From Dendrophyllia cribrosa (taxonomy: Eukaryota; Cnidaria; Anthozoa; Scleractinia; Dendrophylliidae): a stretch of DNA of 64,000 nt. The notes below the pieces were generated by a model. It was not told the DNA's origin. It saw only the letters and a list, made by a program, of their open reading frames with translations, and did not search any database. The translations under genes and the position numbers were made by a program. The stretch's first letter is position 1; each line of letters begins with the position of its first letter. The DNA is taken from positions 19,370,959 to 19,434,958 of the forward strand of contig JAJLRJ010000014.1 in the NCBI GenBank assembly GCA_024195265.1, read 5' to 3'. Shown piece after piece: positions 10,722 through 18,933 of this stretch.

Positions 10722-11870
10722 ATGATGGTGACAACACAAGCGTTCATGAACTTTCTCAAATCGAGGAACACTGGTCTGAAACAAAAGAGCTCCGACTGGG
10801 TGAGAGCCAGACAAAACTCCATCGGGGCATCAGAGATCTCTGCCTTGACAAGATCGTCGCGGTTTGAATCACGGCAAAGTTTGCTCATGAAGAAAATACA
10901 GCCAACGCATATGCTCAACAATGCGGCTTGTGCTTGGGGCAATCTGTTCGAGCCGATTATACGCAAGTATTTTGAGCAAAAACATTCTGTTTCCGTTTTT
11001 GGCCACAGCATCTCTCTTAATCTAGCAAGAGATCATCCACTTTATCGAAAGGTCACTTGCAGTCCAGACGGATATTTTCTAGACAAAGATAACGGCTTAA
11101 GCTTGTTAGAGTTTAAATGTCCGTTCAAGCGGAAAATAGCCATGAACAGAATTCCTGGCTATTATAGCGATCAGATACAAACAGGGCTTGCTTTGAGTGG
11201 CGACATGGTCTCCAAAGGCTTGTTTGTTGACGGTTATTTCAGATTGTGCTCTTTAAACCAGCTTGAACCAAGTCTGGCACACAACCAGTTTCTAAACGGA
11301 GGAAACAAGTTCAAAACGAAGGGTGACACAACACTTGCGTGGGGGGTTTGTTATTTGTTTAGCAAACGGACGATAACAAGAAATCAAAAGGCAATCATCG
11401 ATGTCGGTTCACTCAAATCAAAACAAGAATTTGAGAGAATTATGTCTTCCATTGCTGAGAAGGACATATGGTGTTGTTATGGTGCTGTAAGGATGTCGTT
11501 TAGAAAACAGGACGAAGATGAGGAGTTTTTGCGTTACGCCCATATGCAAGAACTGTTTTCAGAGGGTTCAGAAGGCCCTAAACCAGTGGCTGTGTTCGCC
11601 TGGAAGCTCCTGGATATAACTGAGATTTGGGCGCCAAAGCAACCAAACTTTTTGAGCAATATTCAAACGTCAGTCGAGCGTTTTCATAACAGCTTGGCAA
11701 GCCTTCGAAAAAAGATAACAGAACACTCTGAAGAGAAAAGCATCCAACAAACCGCCCCTGTCAAAACTGTTCCAAACAATTTGGATGATGACAGTGCAGT
11801 GTTGGAAGCCTTCTTAAACTCAAAAATGGAGTCAATTGAAAAAACATACCCCAGTCCATACCTCAACTGA
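10722..11870 (+). CDS. YqaJ-like (lambda-exonuclease fold) viral recombinase nuclease
   Basis: 382 residues. The protein shows the order of motifs of the YqaJ/lambda exonuclease family, which degrades one strand at DNA ends to support recombination or replication. Visible are GASEIS near residue 35 (E38), a helix with WGNLFEP, CSPDGYF with D116, and LEFKCPF with E130 and K132 (a D-x13-E-x-K centre). A tyrosine-rich helix, YYSDQIQTGLAL, follows. All active-site residues are present and the frame is open. It is the first gene inside the left terminal repeat, reading inward, and ends four bases before the next ATG. It likely acts with the element's protein-primed polymerase in DNA replication or end processing. 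The C-terminal ~100 residues are low in conservation and unassigned. Confidence 0.85.
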   Translation: MMVTTQAFMNFLKSRNTGLKQKSSDWVRARQNSIGASEISALTRSSRFESRQSLLMKKIQPTHMLNNAACAWGNLFEPIIRKYFEQKHSVSVFGHSISLNLARDHPLYRKVTCSPDGYFLDKDNGLSLLEFKCPFKRKIAMNRIPGYYSDQIQTGLALSGDMVSKGLFVDGYFRLCSLNQLEPSLAHNQFLNGGNKFKTKGDTTLAWGVCYLFSKRTITRNQKAIIDVGSLKSKQEFERIMSSIAEKDIWCCYGAVRMSFRKQDEDEEFLRYAHMQELFSEGSEGPKPVAVFAWKLLDITEIWAPKQPNFLSNIQTSVERFHNSLASLRKKITEHSEEKSIQQTAPVKTVPNNLDDDSAVLEAFLNSKMESIEKTYPSPYLN

Positions 11871-11874
11871 GCCA

Positions 11875-12171
11875 ATGGAGCAACTGTCTTTTGGTGAATC
11901 CCGTCGGGATTATTTGGCAGACATGATCAAAGATTACATCCTTGAATTGACTGAAATAAGTCTCCAGCGTGACCTGGCTGCAAGGGCCCTTCATCAATGC
12001 AGGATGAAATCTGTATGCCGTTCAATAAAAAATCATTATCACTGGCAACACGATTGCTATTTCCATATATTTACTTTACAAACATGTGATAAATGTCAAG
12101 AACTCTTCTCACCAGAAGTGGACATGGGTATGCACAGAGCCATTTGTCCTGGCAGTGCTCACTCAACGTGA
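11875..12171 (+). CDS. Small protein with a CCHC zinc-finger-like motif
   Basis: 98 residues from the first ATG after the exonuclease stop (a longer frame exists only with a non-ATG start). The N-terminal half is helical. The C-terminal half carries CDKCQELFSP followed by HRAIC, a C-x2-C then H-x3-C arrangement that could hold zinc. I do not recognise the family. It overlaps the 3' end of the convergent VLTF3-like gene by 13 bp, so it lies at the border between the plus-strand early-looking block and the minus-strand block. It could be a DNA- or RNA-binding accessory factor, but that is only inferred from the motif. Confidence 0.6.
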   Translation: MEQLSFGESRRDYLADMIKDYILELTEISLQRDLAARALHQCRMKSVCRSIKNHYHWQHDCYFHIFTLQTCDKCQELFSPEVDMGMHRAICPGSAHST

Positions 12172-12851
12172 CCCATCTTTTCAAGCATGATCTTCCAGCT
12201 TTGTTCGTGCTTCCACATTGATTTTTCTGGGACTTGCAGCCAGAAGTAATTGACAAGCCGCCGTGGCCCTTTTATCGCATCCAAGATTTTGTGGGCTACA
12301 AAGGGCATGGAGATTCTTTTCGGCAGATATTCTTCGATGAATTTGAATATCTCATTTGCATGATATATTTCATCATTGGACAAGCAGACGTAGTGTTCAC
12401 AAATTTTCAGATGTTTGTTGAGATAGCTTTTGAAGTTGTAGTGTTTGGTGGTCATTCTTTTTTTTGTAATTGTGTAATCACCACCATAGAGCCCGTTATA
12501 ATCGAAGGTCACACCATCCAGAGGCTCTAAGAGCCCGCAGTCCTCACAGCAAAGTTCTGATGAAAACATCCTGAGGGTTAATTTGCCTTTGCAGTTTTGG
12601 CAATTTTTTATCCTTTCATTCCAAAGGGTGAAAGGTGAGTGTGGGGCATATTGTGCCTCGGGAGAAAGATACTCCTTGATGATATGAAGGCGTTCTGACA
12701 GGTTTGAACGCCGTATTTCCTTGGTGTAGTTTTCGAGTGAGCGCAGGAGGATAAATTTGTATTCTTTATAAAGCTCATCGAGTTTGGCTTTGTATTCGCC
12801 TTTAGTGTCCAAGGACCGAACATCAGCCAGTTGTTTAGCGAACTTCTCCAT
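12159..12851 (-). CDS. VLTF3-like late transcription factor homolog
   Basis: 230 residues. The N-terminal ~75 residues are helical and charged. A zinc ribbon follows, with C84/C87 and C102/C105 (CQNC and CEDCG). After it comes the pattern HYNFKSYLNKHL, then a helical region with EEYLPKRI and a final WKIMLEKMG-type segment. This layout is that of the poxvirus VLTF3-like factors found in nucleocytoplasmic large DNA viruses and some Polinton-like viruses, where they drive late gene transcription. The match is by pattern, so function is inferred. The frame is intact. A candidate target is the TATATAC-like box in front of the element's genes. The gene reads leftward and overlaps the small zinc-finger gene tail to tail. 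Confidence 0.65.
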   Translation of the reverse strand: MEKFAKQLADVRSLDTKGEYKAKLDELYKEYKFILLRSLENYTKEIRRSNLSERLHIIKEYLSPEAQYAPHSPFTLWNERIKNCQNCKGKLTLRMFSSELCCEDCGLLEPLDGVTFDYNGLYGGDYTITKKRMTTKHYNFKSYLNKHLKICEHYVCLSNDEIYHANEIFKFIEEYLPKRISMPFVAHKILDAIKGPRRLVNYFWLQVPEKSMWKHEQSWKIMLEKMGHVE

Positions 12852-12874
12852 GGATAATACACCGGGTTATGTAT

Positions 12875-13621
12875 TCAATTGGGTGCAAATGATTTATCCT
12901 TAGAAATGTAGAGGTTAAAGCCAGAGTTTAATCTCTCAAATCTGACTTGGATGCTGCGGTGAGAAGTATCTTTTTTTGAATTTCTTGTGTGACTTCCTTG
13001 CGAAGTTCCTTTTTGAGTTTCTCGAGGTCTGGCGCTTGTGTTTGAGTGCCAACGTTTTTTTTTAGCCTTAACACCATCCCTGATTGCAGCTTTAAGTTCG
13101 TGATATTTTTCCACCTCACGAGTAATTATGGTGAATTCTGCATCACTGATCCTTTTGTCTTCCAGAGCCTTTGAGACCAGTTCATTGACAGAGTTGCGTT
13201 TAGCCGGGGCCAGTGTATAGATTTTCTCGTGTTTGGTCACTTTACGCTCTAATCGCTTGTTAGCAGCTGTAAAGCCAACAGAGGATAACCCACAGAGGGT
13301 CGCGACGCCGGCAAGTGCTGGACTTGCAATAATTCCGAACCCAGTCAATGCAGTGGCAAGGGCCCCTGATGATAGCCCAACAGAAAGCGACCCAAGGCCA
13401 ACCGCCGAGTAATGAACTAAGGATTGGGTTCGTTTATATTTCTTTGCGACTTGTCTGTAATGCTCGGCTTCGTCAGACAGCTCTTTAAGCAAGTCAGAGA
13501 TCTTTTTGAGCCGGAAGTCTTCTGCATTGATTTGAGTGATCTCACCATTTGGCAAAACTGGGTAGAGCTTTTCTGTATGGCGGTATTCGGGTGCCGATGG
13601 AAGCACATTGGCAGAACTCAT
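12875..13621 (-). pseudogene. Putative membrane protein with C-terminal frameshift
   Basis: The open frame has 248 codons. Residues 1-60 are charged and helical. Residues ~68-120 hold two hydrophobic stretches (VGLGSLSVGLSSGALA and GFGIIASPALAGVATL), likely a membrane hairpin, followed by a basic helical region. At a run of nine A (T9 at 13055-13063) the frame changes character. Downstream, the other frame (to 12928) encodes a regular amphipathic helix, EKLKKELRKEVTQEIQKK, ending in a stop, while the nominal frame becomes Ser/Thr/Arg-rich noise. I therefore read this as a one-base indel in a homopolymer, either true decay, slippage or a sequencing error. A TATATA box lies just upstream (13628-13639). 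The family is unknown. Confidence 0.6.
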
Positions 13622-13627
13622 GGTGTG

Positions 13628-13639
13628 GGTATATATATG
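13628..13639 (-). promoter_or_regulatory. CATATATATACC box
   Basis: Lies seven bases before the ATG of the 248-codon gene on the minus strand. Strong match to the element-wide box. Confidence 0.65.
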
Positions 13640-13643
13640 ATTT

Positions 13644-14311
13644 TTAATTTATCTCGATTTCAAATTCCAAAGGCGCGCCATTGAAATTGAAGAGGTCATT
13701 GTTCTCATCCCTCACTGACAGTGTTATGCTGTTTACATAATCACCGGACGAGACGTCACGTAAGACGTTCTGTTGTGTTGTCTCGTAATAAACCTTCTCA
13801 AAAGCTTTTCCACGAATATCAAACCGAGCCAAAACTGTCGAAGGCTTCCCATTGAGGAGGTTATGTTCTTTATCAACCAGATCACAGTGGATGAAGTAAG
13901 TGCTTGGTGTCCTAAACGCTTGACGAAGGTTATTAGCATCAATACAGGGTTTATACCAAGCAATTCTGCCAGATTGTTACTTAACTTCACACTGCTGCTG
14001 TTATTCTGAATGAGCATGACCCCGTATGGTGAGTTTGTTTCAATTGTTAGATTTAAACGGCTGATATTGGTTTTTAGGCTTTCAAAGTCTTTCGCTAAAC
14101 TCTCAATAGTGTGATGGCCTGGAAGAAAGGTTGCCACGTCACGGGATGAACCATTAGGGGATGCTGGTGAAATCTTTGCTTCTTCTTTCAAAGTATGCCA
14201 CGAGTTGAAAATTGAGCAAAAGATGAGCCGTATATAACTCGGTTTCGGCAGTGGGTGCTCGAAGTAGATCGTGTGAGGGTTCGAAGACGTGACGCTTGTT
14301 AACACAACCAT
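13644..14311 (-). pseudogene. Penton-type minor capsid protein, frameshifted
   Basis: The single jelly-roll vertex (penton) protein of Polinton/adintovirus virions is recognisable by PHTIYFEHPLPKPSYIRL at the N-terminus, an AELLGI motif in the middle, and RFDIRGKAFEKVYYET plus a PLEFEIEIN end. The first part is in the frame opening at 14311. The C-terminal ~100 residues are in another frame ending at 13644. The switch lies near 13945, consistent with a single-base indel. The first frame continues without sense to 13733. It diverges from the 614-residue gene with only 44 bp between the two ATGs. As it stands the gene cannot make a full penton. Family assignment is by remembered similarity. Confidence 0.75.
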
Positions 14312-14355
14312 GATTGTGTATAATTAACATTTTATAATTATAATTATATACAATC
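14312..14355. promoter_or_regulatory. Divergent 44-bp promoter region
   Basis: Separates two head-to-head start codons (14311 minus, 14356 plus). On the plus side TTATATAC (14344-14351) precedes the ATG by four bases. On the minus side the mirror sequence TATACAC lies at 14316-14322. The centre is a TTATAATTATAATTA palindrome. Confidence 0.6.
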
Positions 14356-16200
14356 ATGTTTGGCAGACGGCCCGGTGGATTTAATCCTAATTCAAATCTT
14401 GGTATAAACATCGGTGGCCACAATTACGGGCCCCCACCCCCTTTTTATTCGCCTCCAAACGCCTATACCCATGTAAAGCCAAAGCCACCACCCCCTAATC
14501 CTGAAATTGCTTGGTTGAGTTCGCCGGAGGCTGCCAAGCTCTCTGCCGCGGCCAAGGCCAAGGCGATCTCAGACTTCAAAAAGCGTTTCCCGCGCGCCGA
14601 TATGTCACGCTTTGAAGTGCAAGTAGATTTTGGCGACGACCACAAAACAGCCACGGGGGAAGTGCTTTACAAAGAGGGTCCTGGCTCATGGGCGCTCCTT
14701 ACAAGAATGCCCCACAAAGATTGGACTGGCGCCGAAAGAGACGCTCTTGGCCTTCATCAAGACGGTGGTTTCCCTTATCAGTTATCGTTGGGGCAACAAA
14801 TGTTATCAATCCCAGCTGTTGCTTTCTCCACCCCAATAGACAAAGACATGATGATTGGCGCAATATTGAATGACAAAGAGCAAAAGATTTACGTCACTCC
14901 AACTGAGTATTTCACAACGAAATACAGAAATATCTTCAGGGACACACAGATATCCTTCACAACCGCCAAATATGGCCGAAAGTGGATGGGTGGCCCTTAT
15001 ATGAGTTTTTGGCCACAACAACTCTCCTTCGCCCTGTGGTGTGCAACAACCGGCTGTGGAATCTCGCGCGACATTCTCTTCAATAAGAACTCCAGACTAT
15101 CTTTAACACCACAGTTAAGGTCGTTTTACCGGTTTCACGTTTATTTCACAACAAGGCGAATACTCTACCAGATGGGCGGGGAACAAAGCGTGAGTGCTTT
15201 GCCAGACGATCCTCCATTTAACCAGAAAGAGAACCAATACAACATCGACGCGTACAAGAAGATTTGCATCGAGTTCGGTATCGACCCCAGTTCTGACTTC
15301 CGTTACACATACGGCAAGAACCACGGTCTTGGGAATGTCTACATTTGGGCTTATGGAGAGGGCCCCATCTCTACCGATTACACTTATCCAGACTCTGATC
15401 TAGCTCTGTTCAATGATGAGCGAATCACTGACAGAAAAGACCCCAACTTTCGCGCCAATGGAATATCTTTCGTTCGCAACGACCAAGGGGCGGACACCCA
15501 GTTCGAGCACTTTGTGCCAAATTACGCACAGGGGCTAACACAGCCAGGGCTCGCCCGTATGAACCAATCAATCGAGGCCTTTGTGTACTGCATTCTTGGT
15601 TCACAGGCCAAAACCCGCAGCAGCATTATTGGAAAAGGAGGCCGGGCGTTCGAAACGCAGAGAGTCTTCCTCGCCCATCTAGAGGAGGCCATAATACTGA
15701 ACGACATCGCAACAAGCGTACAACGTTACCAGCTTGCCATCCAAGCAACGAAAGTTCGCCTAGGCTTTGCGACAGCACCCGGAAGCTGGCTCATGCCATC
15801 ACGCATGATTATCAACACAGAGAGCGTGATCGGGTATAACAACAATCTACAGGAGGCAACGCAAGGGATGAAGCTGGGCGTGAACAGTGGTGTTAATCTG
15901 GGCACAAAAAAAGCCTCCCTTCGCCACATGGACGGTGGCCCGACAAAGATCAATCCACCAAACAGCCACCCATCAAACCCGATACATAAACAGGCTACAC
16001 AGGCACAGGGCATCGCCACAGCCCCAGCCACAAGCAGTTCATCACAACCCACACCCACACCACAACCAGCCCCCACACCACAGCCCACACCAGACCACAC
16101 ACCAACACCCACACCACAGCCCGACCCTCATCACGTCTCCAAGGCAGTCGTTGCTGTGGGGGCGCTTGCTTTGGCAGGGCTTTTCGTTTGGTTGAGATAA
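14356..16200 (+). CDS. 614-residue conserved-looking virion candidate with C-terminal membrane anchor
   Basis: I do not recognise a named family. The N-terminal ~55 residues are Gly/Pro/Asn-rich (FGRRPGGFNPN, PPPPFYSPPN). Residues ~60-500 look like a folded domain, rich in aromatics. Residues ~545-590 are a Pro/Thr/His/Gln-rich linker with PTP repeats. The last ~20 residues (VVAVGALALAGLFVWLR) form a single membrane-spanning tail with a basic end. This design, a globular domain on a proline stalk with a tail anchor, fits a surface, fibre-like or membrane-tethered virion protein, but that is inference. The frame is fully open. It is the second largest gene of the element and lies between the penton and the coiled-coil membrane gene. 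Confidence 0.7.
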   Translation: MFGRRPGGFNPNSNLGINIGGHNYGPPPPFYSPPNAYTHVKPKPPPPNPEIAWLSSPEAAKLSAAAKAKAISDFKKRFPRADMSRFEVQVDFGDDHKTATGEVLYKEGPGSWALLTRMPHKDWTGAERDALGLHQDGGFPYQLSLGQQMLSIPAVAFSTPIDKDMMIGAILNDKEQKIYVTPTEYFTTKYRNIFRDTQISFTTAKYGRKWMGGPYMSFWPQQLSFALWCATTGCGISRDILFNKNSRLSLTPQLRSFYRFHVYFTTRRILYQMGGEQSVSALPDDPPFNQKENQYNIDAYKKICIEFGIDPSSDFRYTYGKNHGLGNVYIWAYGEGPISTDYTYPDSDLALFNDERITDRKDPNFRANGISFVRNDQGADTQFEHFVPNYAQGLTQPGLARMNQSIEAFVYCILGSQAKTRSSIIGKGGRAFETQRVFLAHLEEAIILNDIATSVQRYQLAIQATKVRLGFATAPGSWLMPSRMIINTESVIGYNNNLQEATQGMKLGVNSGVNLGTKKASLRHMDGGPTKINPPNSHPSNPIHKQATQAQGIATAPATSSSSQPTPTPQPAPTPQPTPDHTPTPTPQPDPHHVSKAVVAVGALALAGLFVWLR

Positions 16201-16205
16201 GCTGT

Positions 16206-16937
16206 TCAAGACTTCGAACGCTTGGTGATCCTTTCAACAAGGAAGGCCACCACGGCAAGGATGAGCAGCCAGGCGTGTTCACCCAGAAATGAGATGACTG
16301 ACCCAGCCGCTTTGAAGATAAAGCTCACAATTGAGCCAATGAGGCCAGGCAGTGCGCTGGCCGCCTTTTTGCCAAGCTCTTTAAGTCCATTTCCAATAGC
16401 CTTGGTAGCCTTTGCCAGACCATTCAAGGTGGCGAGTACAACTGCGCTGATGGTGATGCCAGCTGCCAGAACAATCGCTTGCAGGGTCCATCCGTATTTC
16501 TTGAAGATTTCTCTAACCCTCTCTCTCAAAGACAGGGCTTGTTCCCTTTCTTGAATCTGTGGTCTGAGCCTTGCCAGCTCTTCTTCTCGCTCAGCAACCC
16601 GGGCTTCCGCGGCTTCTCTTTCAGAGGGAGACGTGTTCTCATCCTCTATGACGCGCTTGTCTTCAGCGTTCTGCCGTTCAAGCTCGTCTTCTCTTTCGTT
16701 TAACTCATCAAGTGGTTCAGTAGAGTTTAGCCCTGCTTCTATTTCGTTTCTTTCCTTCACCATAGCAGAAAGGCGTGTTCTGACTTTGTCCACCTTTGCC
16801 TTTGCCTGTTTTTGGGTTCGTTGTTTTTGTTTTTGTATTTCTTTCAGGGCCCCTACTTCCTTTTTCTCGTTTTCAAAATCTAGTTGTAGATTCTTTTCCA
16901 GCAGTTTCAGTCTATTTATCTCGGTTTGATTCTCCAT
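16206..16937 (-). CDS. Coiled-coil protein with hydrophobic C-terminal membrane segments
   Basis: 243 residues. Residues 1-140 form long charged coiled coils (ENQTEINRLKLLEKNLQ, then EEELARLRPQIQEREQ). Residues ~150-240 alternate hydrophobic stretches (LQAIVLAAGITISAVVLA, LPGLIGSIVSFIFKAAG, AWLLILAVVAFLVE) and end in basic KRSKS. The architecture is that of a membrane-active or membrane-embedded virion component, and related layouts occur in adintovirus-like elements. Whether it ruptures membranes, as adenovirus protein VI does, cannot be told from sequence. It lies tail to tail with the 614-residue gene (5 bp apart). It starts only 27 bp after the 217-residue gene with no box of its own, so those two may share one transcript. 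Confidence 0.65.
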   Translation of the reverse strand: MENQTEINRLKLLEKNLQLDFENEKKEVGALKEIQKQKQRTQKQAKAKVDKVRTRLSAMVKERNEIEAGLNSTEPLDELNEREDELERQNAEDKRVIEDENTSPSEREAAEARVAEREEELARLRPQIQEREQALSLRERVREIFKKYGWTLQAIVLAAGITISAVVLATLNGLAKATKAIGNGLKELGKKAASALPGLIGSIVSFIFKAAGSVISFLGEHAWLLILAVVAFLVERITKRSKS

Positions 16938-16964
16938 TCTTGAACCGTGTTCATTCTCCAGAGC

Positions 16965-17618
16965 CTACCTCTTCGCTTGAGTTTGCGCAATTCTGTCTCT
17001 GAGGTTTTTCTCCTTATTTTGTGCTTGTTGTAGATTCGCAACAACACTTTCATCCTCCTTCAGTTGTTTTTGTGTTTCCTTCAATCTTTGCTCTTCTTCC
17101 CTTATTGATGCATTTTTTTTTTCAGAGACAAGCTCTTCAGCGCTTGGGCCAAGAGCCTCCCTTTTTTTGTCTGCGAACTCTTTAAGAAGGCCAGACTCAT
17201 CTTGCTTGAAAATAAGAGATTCGCCGCCCCTTGGCCCAAAGGAAACTATTTTGCCAGAATTTGCTGGTTTTTTACCAAAACCAATTGGTCCTAATTTCGC
17301 GATGTCTAGTTTTGGAAACTTCTTTTTGATCCAGTCCATGGCTTTATCGATTTTCTCTGCTTTTTCATTTCCGTCTATGATTTCTCCAAGCAGAGGGACG
17401 GTGTCAGAAGTGCTTGGCAACCCACTCTGCTCAGTAGACATTGTATTCATTTCGTGCTGTTCACCTCCATGGTATGGGGTGGATGCAGCTCCTGGTTGAA
17501 AAGGTGTTGTTGTATCAACTTCTTCTTCTTCGGAATAATCATCCTCATCATCCTCATCATCGTGGTCTATGTTCCAGTCAAGCTCTGGATTCACATTCTC
17601 ACCACCACCATAAGCCAT
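16965..17618 (-). CDS. Acidic N-terminus, coiled-coil C-terminus protein
   Basis: 217 residues, family not recognised. Residues ~14-35 are extremely acidic (DHDDEDDEDDYSEEEE). Residues 80-110 contain an amphipathic helix, MDWIKKKFPKLDIAKL. Residues 135-217 are a charged coiled coil. The frame is open. It is transcribed divergently from the major capsid gene, with 43 bp between the two start codons. Both sides carry TATA boxes (GATATATAA at 17622-17630 for this gene). It may be a scaffold or core protein cooperating with the following coiled-coil membrane gene, judging only by position and composition. Confidence 0.6.
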   Translation of the reverse strand: MAYGGGENVNPELDWNIDHDDEDDEDDYSEEEEVDTTTPFQPGAASTPYHGGEQHEMNTMSTEQSGLPSTSDTVPLLGEIIDGNEKAEKIDKAMDWIKKKFPKLDIAKLGPIGFGKKPANSGKIVSFGPRGGESLIFKQDESGLLKEFADKKREALGPSAEELVSEKKNASIREEEQRLKETQKQLKEDESVVANLQQAQNKEKNLRDRIAQTQAKR

Positions 17619-17621
17619 GAT

Positions 17622-17661
17622 GATATATAAAAATAAATTTTAAAAAACACAAATATATACC
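17622..17661. promoter_or_regulatory. Divergent promoter between acidic gene and major capsid gene
   Basis: GATATATAA (17622-17630) faces the minus-strand ATG at 17618. ATATATACC (17653-17661) abuts the plus-strand ATG at 17662 with no spacer. The centre is A/T only. Confidence 0.65.
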
Positions 17662-18912
17662 ATGGCTGTGTAACCGAATTTACTTCCATCTCACAGTGAA
17701 AAGACACTGGGCGCCATGAAAGCAGAGCGAACCGTCAAGCGCATCACATTTAACCCATCTGAGGCCAATCCCGGTGAGACACTGTACGTCTCGGTGCCCA
17801 AGCTGGGCGAGCACGATGTTATTGTGTCCGGCTCACTTGCACTGGTCTTCAACATCAACCTAGCTGGCGGCCATGCAAACAACTTTCTCGTACAAAATGT
17901 TTCTAGGGCCCTGGTGGACAGATTCGTTGTAAAGTTTGCCGCCACCACTGTCCAGGACACGATGGGGTACGACATCTAAAAGATCTTCGAAGATCTCTTC
18001 CGATCAACCGATGAGCGGGAAAATATGCTTATGGAGGGCATCCAGAGTGTGGATTTGTGCAAGATCCGCTCTGGTGCTGGCGACAAGAAAACCTCCAGTG
18101 TGGATGCAGAAAATAAGTTAGAGACAATATACAAGAATAAGTATCGCATCAAGTTGGATCACCAAATCTTAACTGATCATGGTGTTATATATCCTCAAGC
18201 GTTATATAACGATCTGGTCTTCGAACTAACCCTCGCCCCCACATCCCAAGTTGTCCGAGGGTCAGACACAAGCAAGCTCGTGTACAAGTTGGAAAACATC
18301 CAGCTGGAGTATGAGACGATCAGAAGTAAGACTCTGGCCGACGAAGCAACAAGCGCTTACACTAGCGGTAAGGAGTTCGCTTATGACCTGGTAATGCGAG
18401 ATCGGGTGCATCCCTTCACAAAAGGCGTTGACACTCGGCTGAATCTTCGGGTTAACCCACAGCGCCGGTCTCTCAAGGGCATCCTCTTGCTGTTCATCAA
18501 TCCCTATGTAGCGGGTGCCAGGGATTCTGAGAACTATTTCAATCCCGACATCACCAAAGTGAAGGTCACAGTCAACGGGGTCCCAAACAGGATCTACAAC
18601 GAGGGCATCAGTGGTACTGACATGTGGAATGAAATCTTCCGACACTTCAAACCACACACGGACGGCAGGCCTAACATGAACTTGACCAAATATCTCACAG
18701 GCAACAAGTTTGGTCTCTGGATTGACCTGCGGTCCATGGGCGACACAGCCCTGCACGCTAACGGCCAACGGCTCGTCAACACACAGGATGGCGTGCAACT
18801 CGAGATCGAACGAGACGGCAAAGGCTCGGGAAACGCAAACTGCCACATATTCACCATCTCAGACTCACAGATGAACATCATTGGCAGGCAGCTGGAATCT
18901 GTACAGTACTAG
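17662..18912 (+). pseudogene. Major capsid protein (double jelly roll), two in-frame stops
   Basis: The frame from the box-associated ATG at 17662 to the TAG at 18910 is continuous except for two TAA codons, at 17671-17673 (codon 4) and 17977-17979 (codon 106). Recognisable family stretches are RITFNPSEANPGETLYVSVP, LVFNINLAGGHANNFLVQNV, LDHQILTDHGVIYPQALYND and the C-terminal region around 18480-18900. These belong to the hexon-like capsid protein of Polintons/adintoviruses, which forms trimeric capsomers. Reinitiation at the ATG of 17716 would pass the first stop but not the second. Re-entry at 18025 would lack the first jelly-roll strands. No frameshift is present, so the lesions are point changes. 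Taken as it is, the gene cannot make a capsid. Confidence 0.88.
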
Positions 18913-18923
18913 GTATAAATTTA

Positions 18924-18933
18924 CATATATACC
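18924..18933 (+). promoter_or_regulatory. CATATATACC box before the ATPase gene
   Basis: Abuts the ATG at 18934. It supports 18934 as the true start even though a stop follows in frame at 19075. Confidence 0.65.

Noticed and set aside
13733..13940. C-terminal ~70 residues of the open frame starting at 14311 as real protein
   Set aside because: They are out of frame with the penton-like C-terminus, which is read in another frame ending at 13644.
15726..16282. Cys/Val/Gly-rich minus-strand frames opposite the 614-residue gene
   Set aside because: They are antisense shadows of the Pro/Thr/His repeat region.
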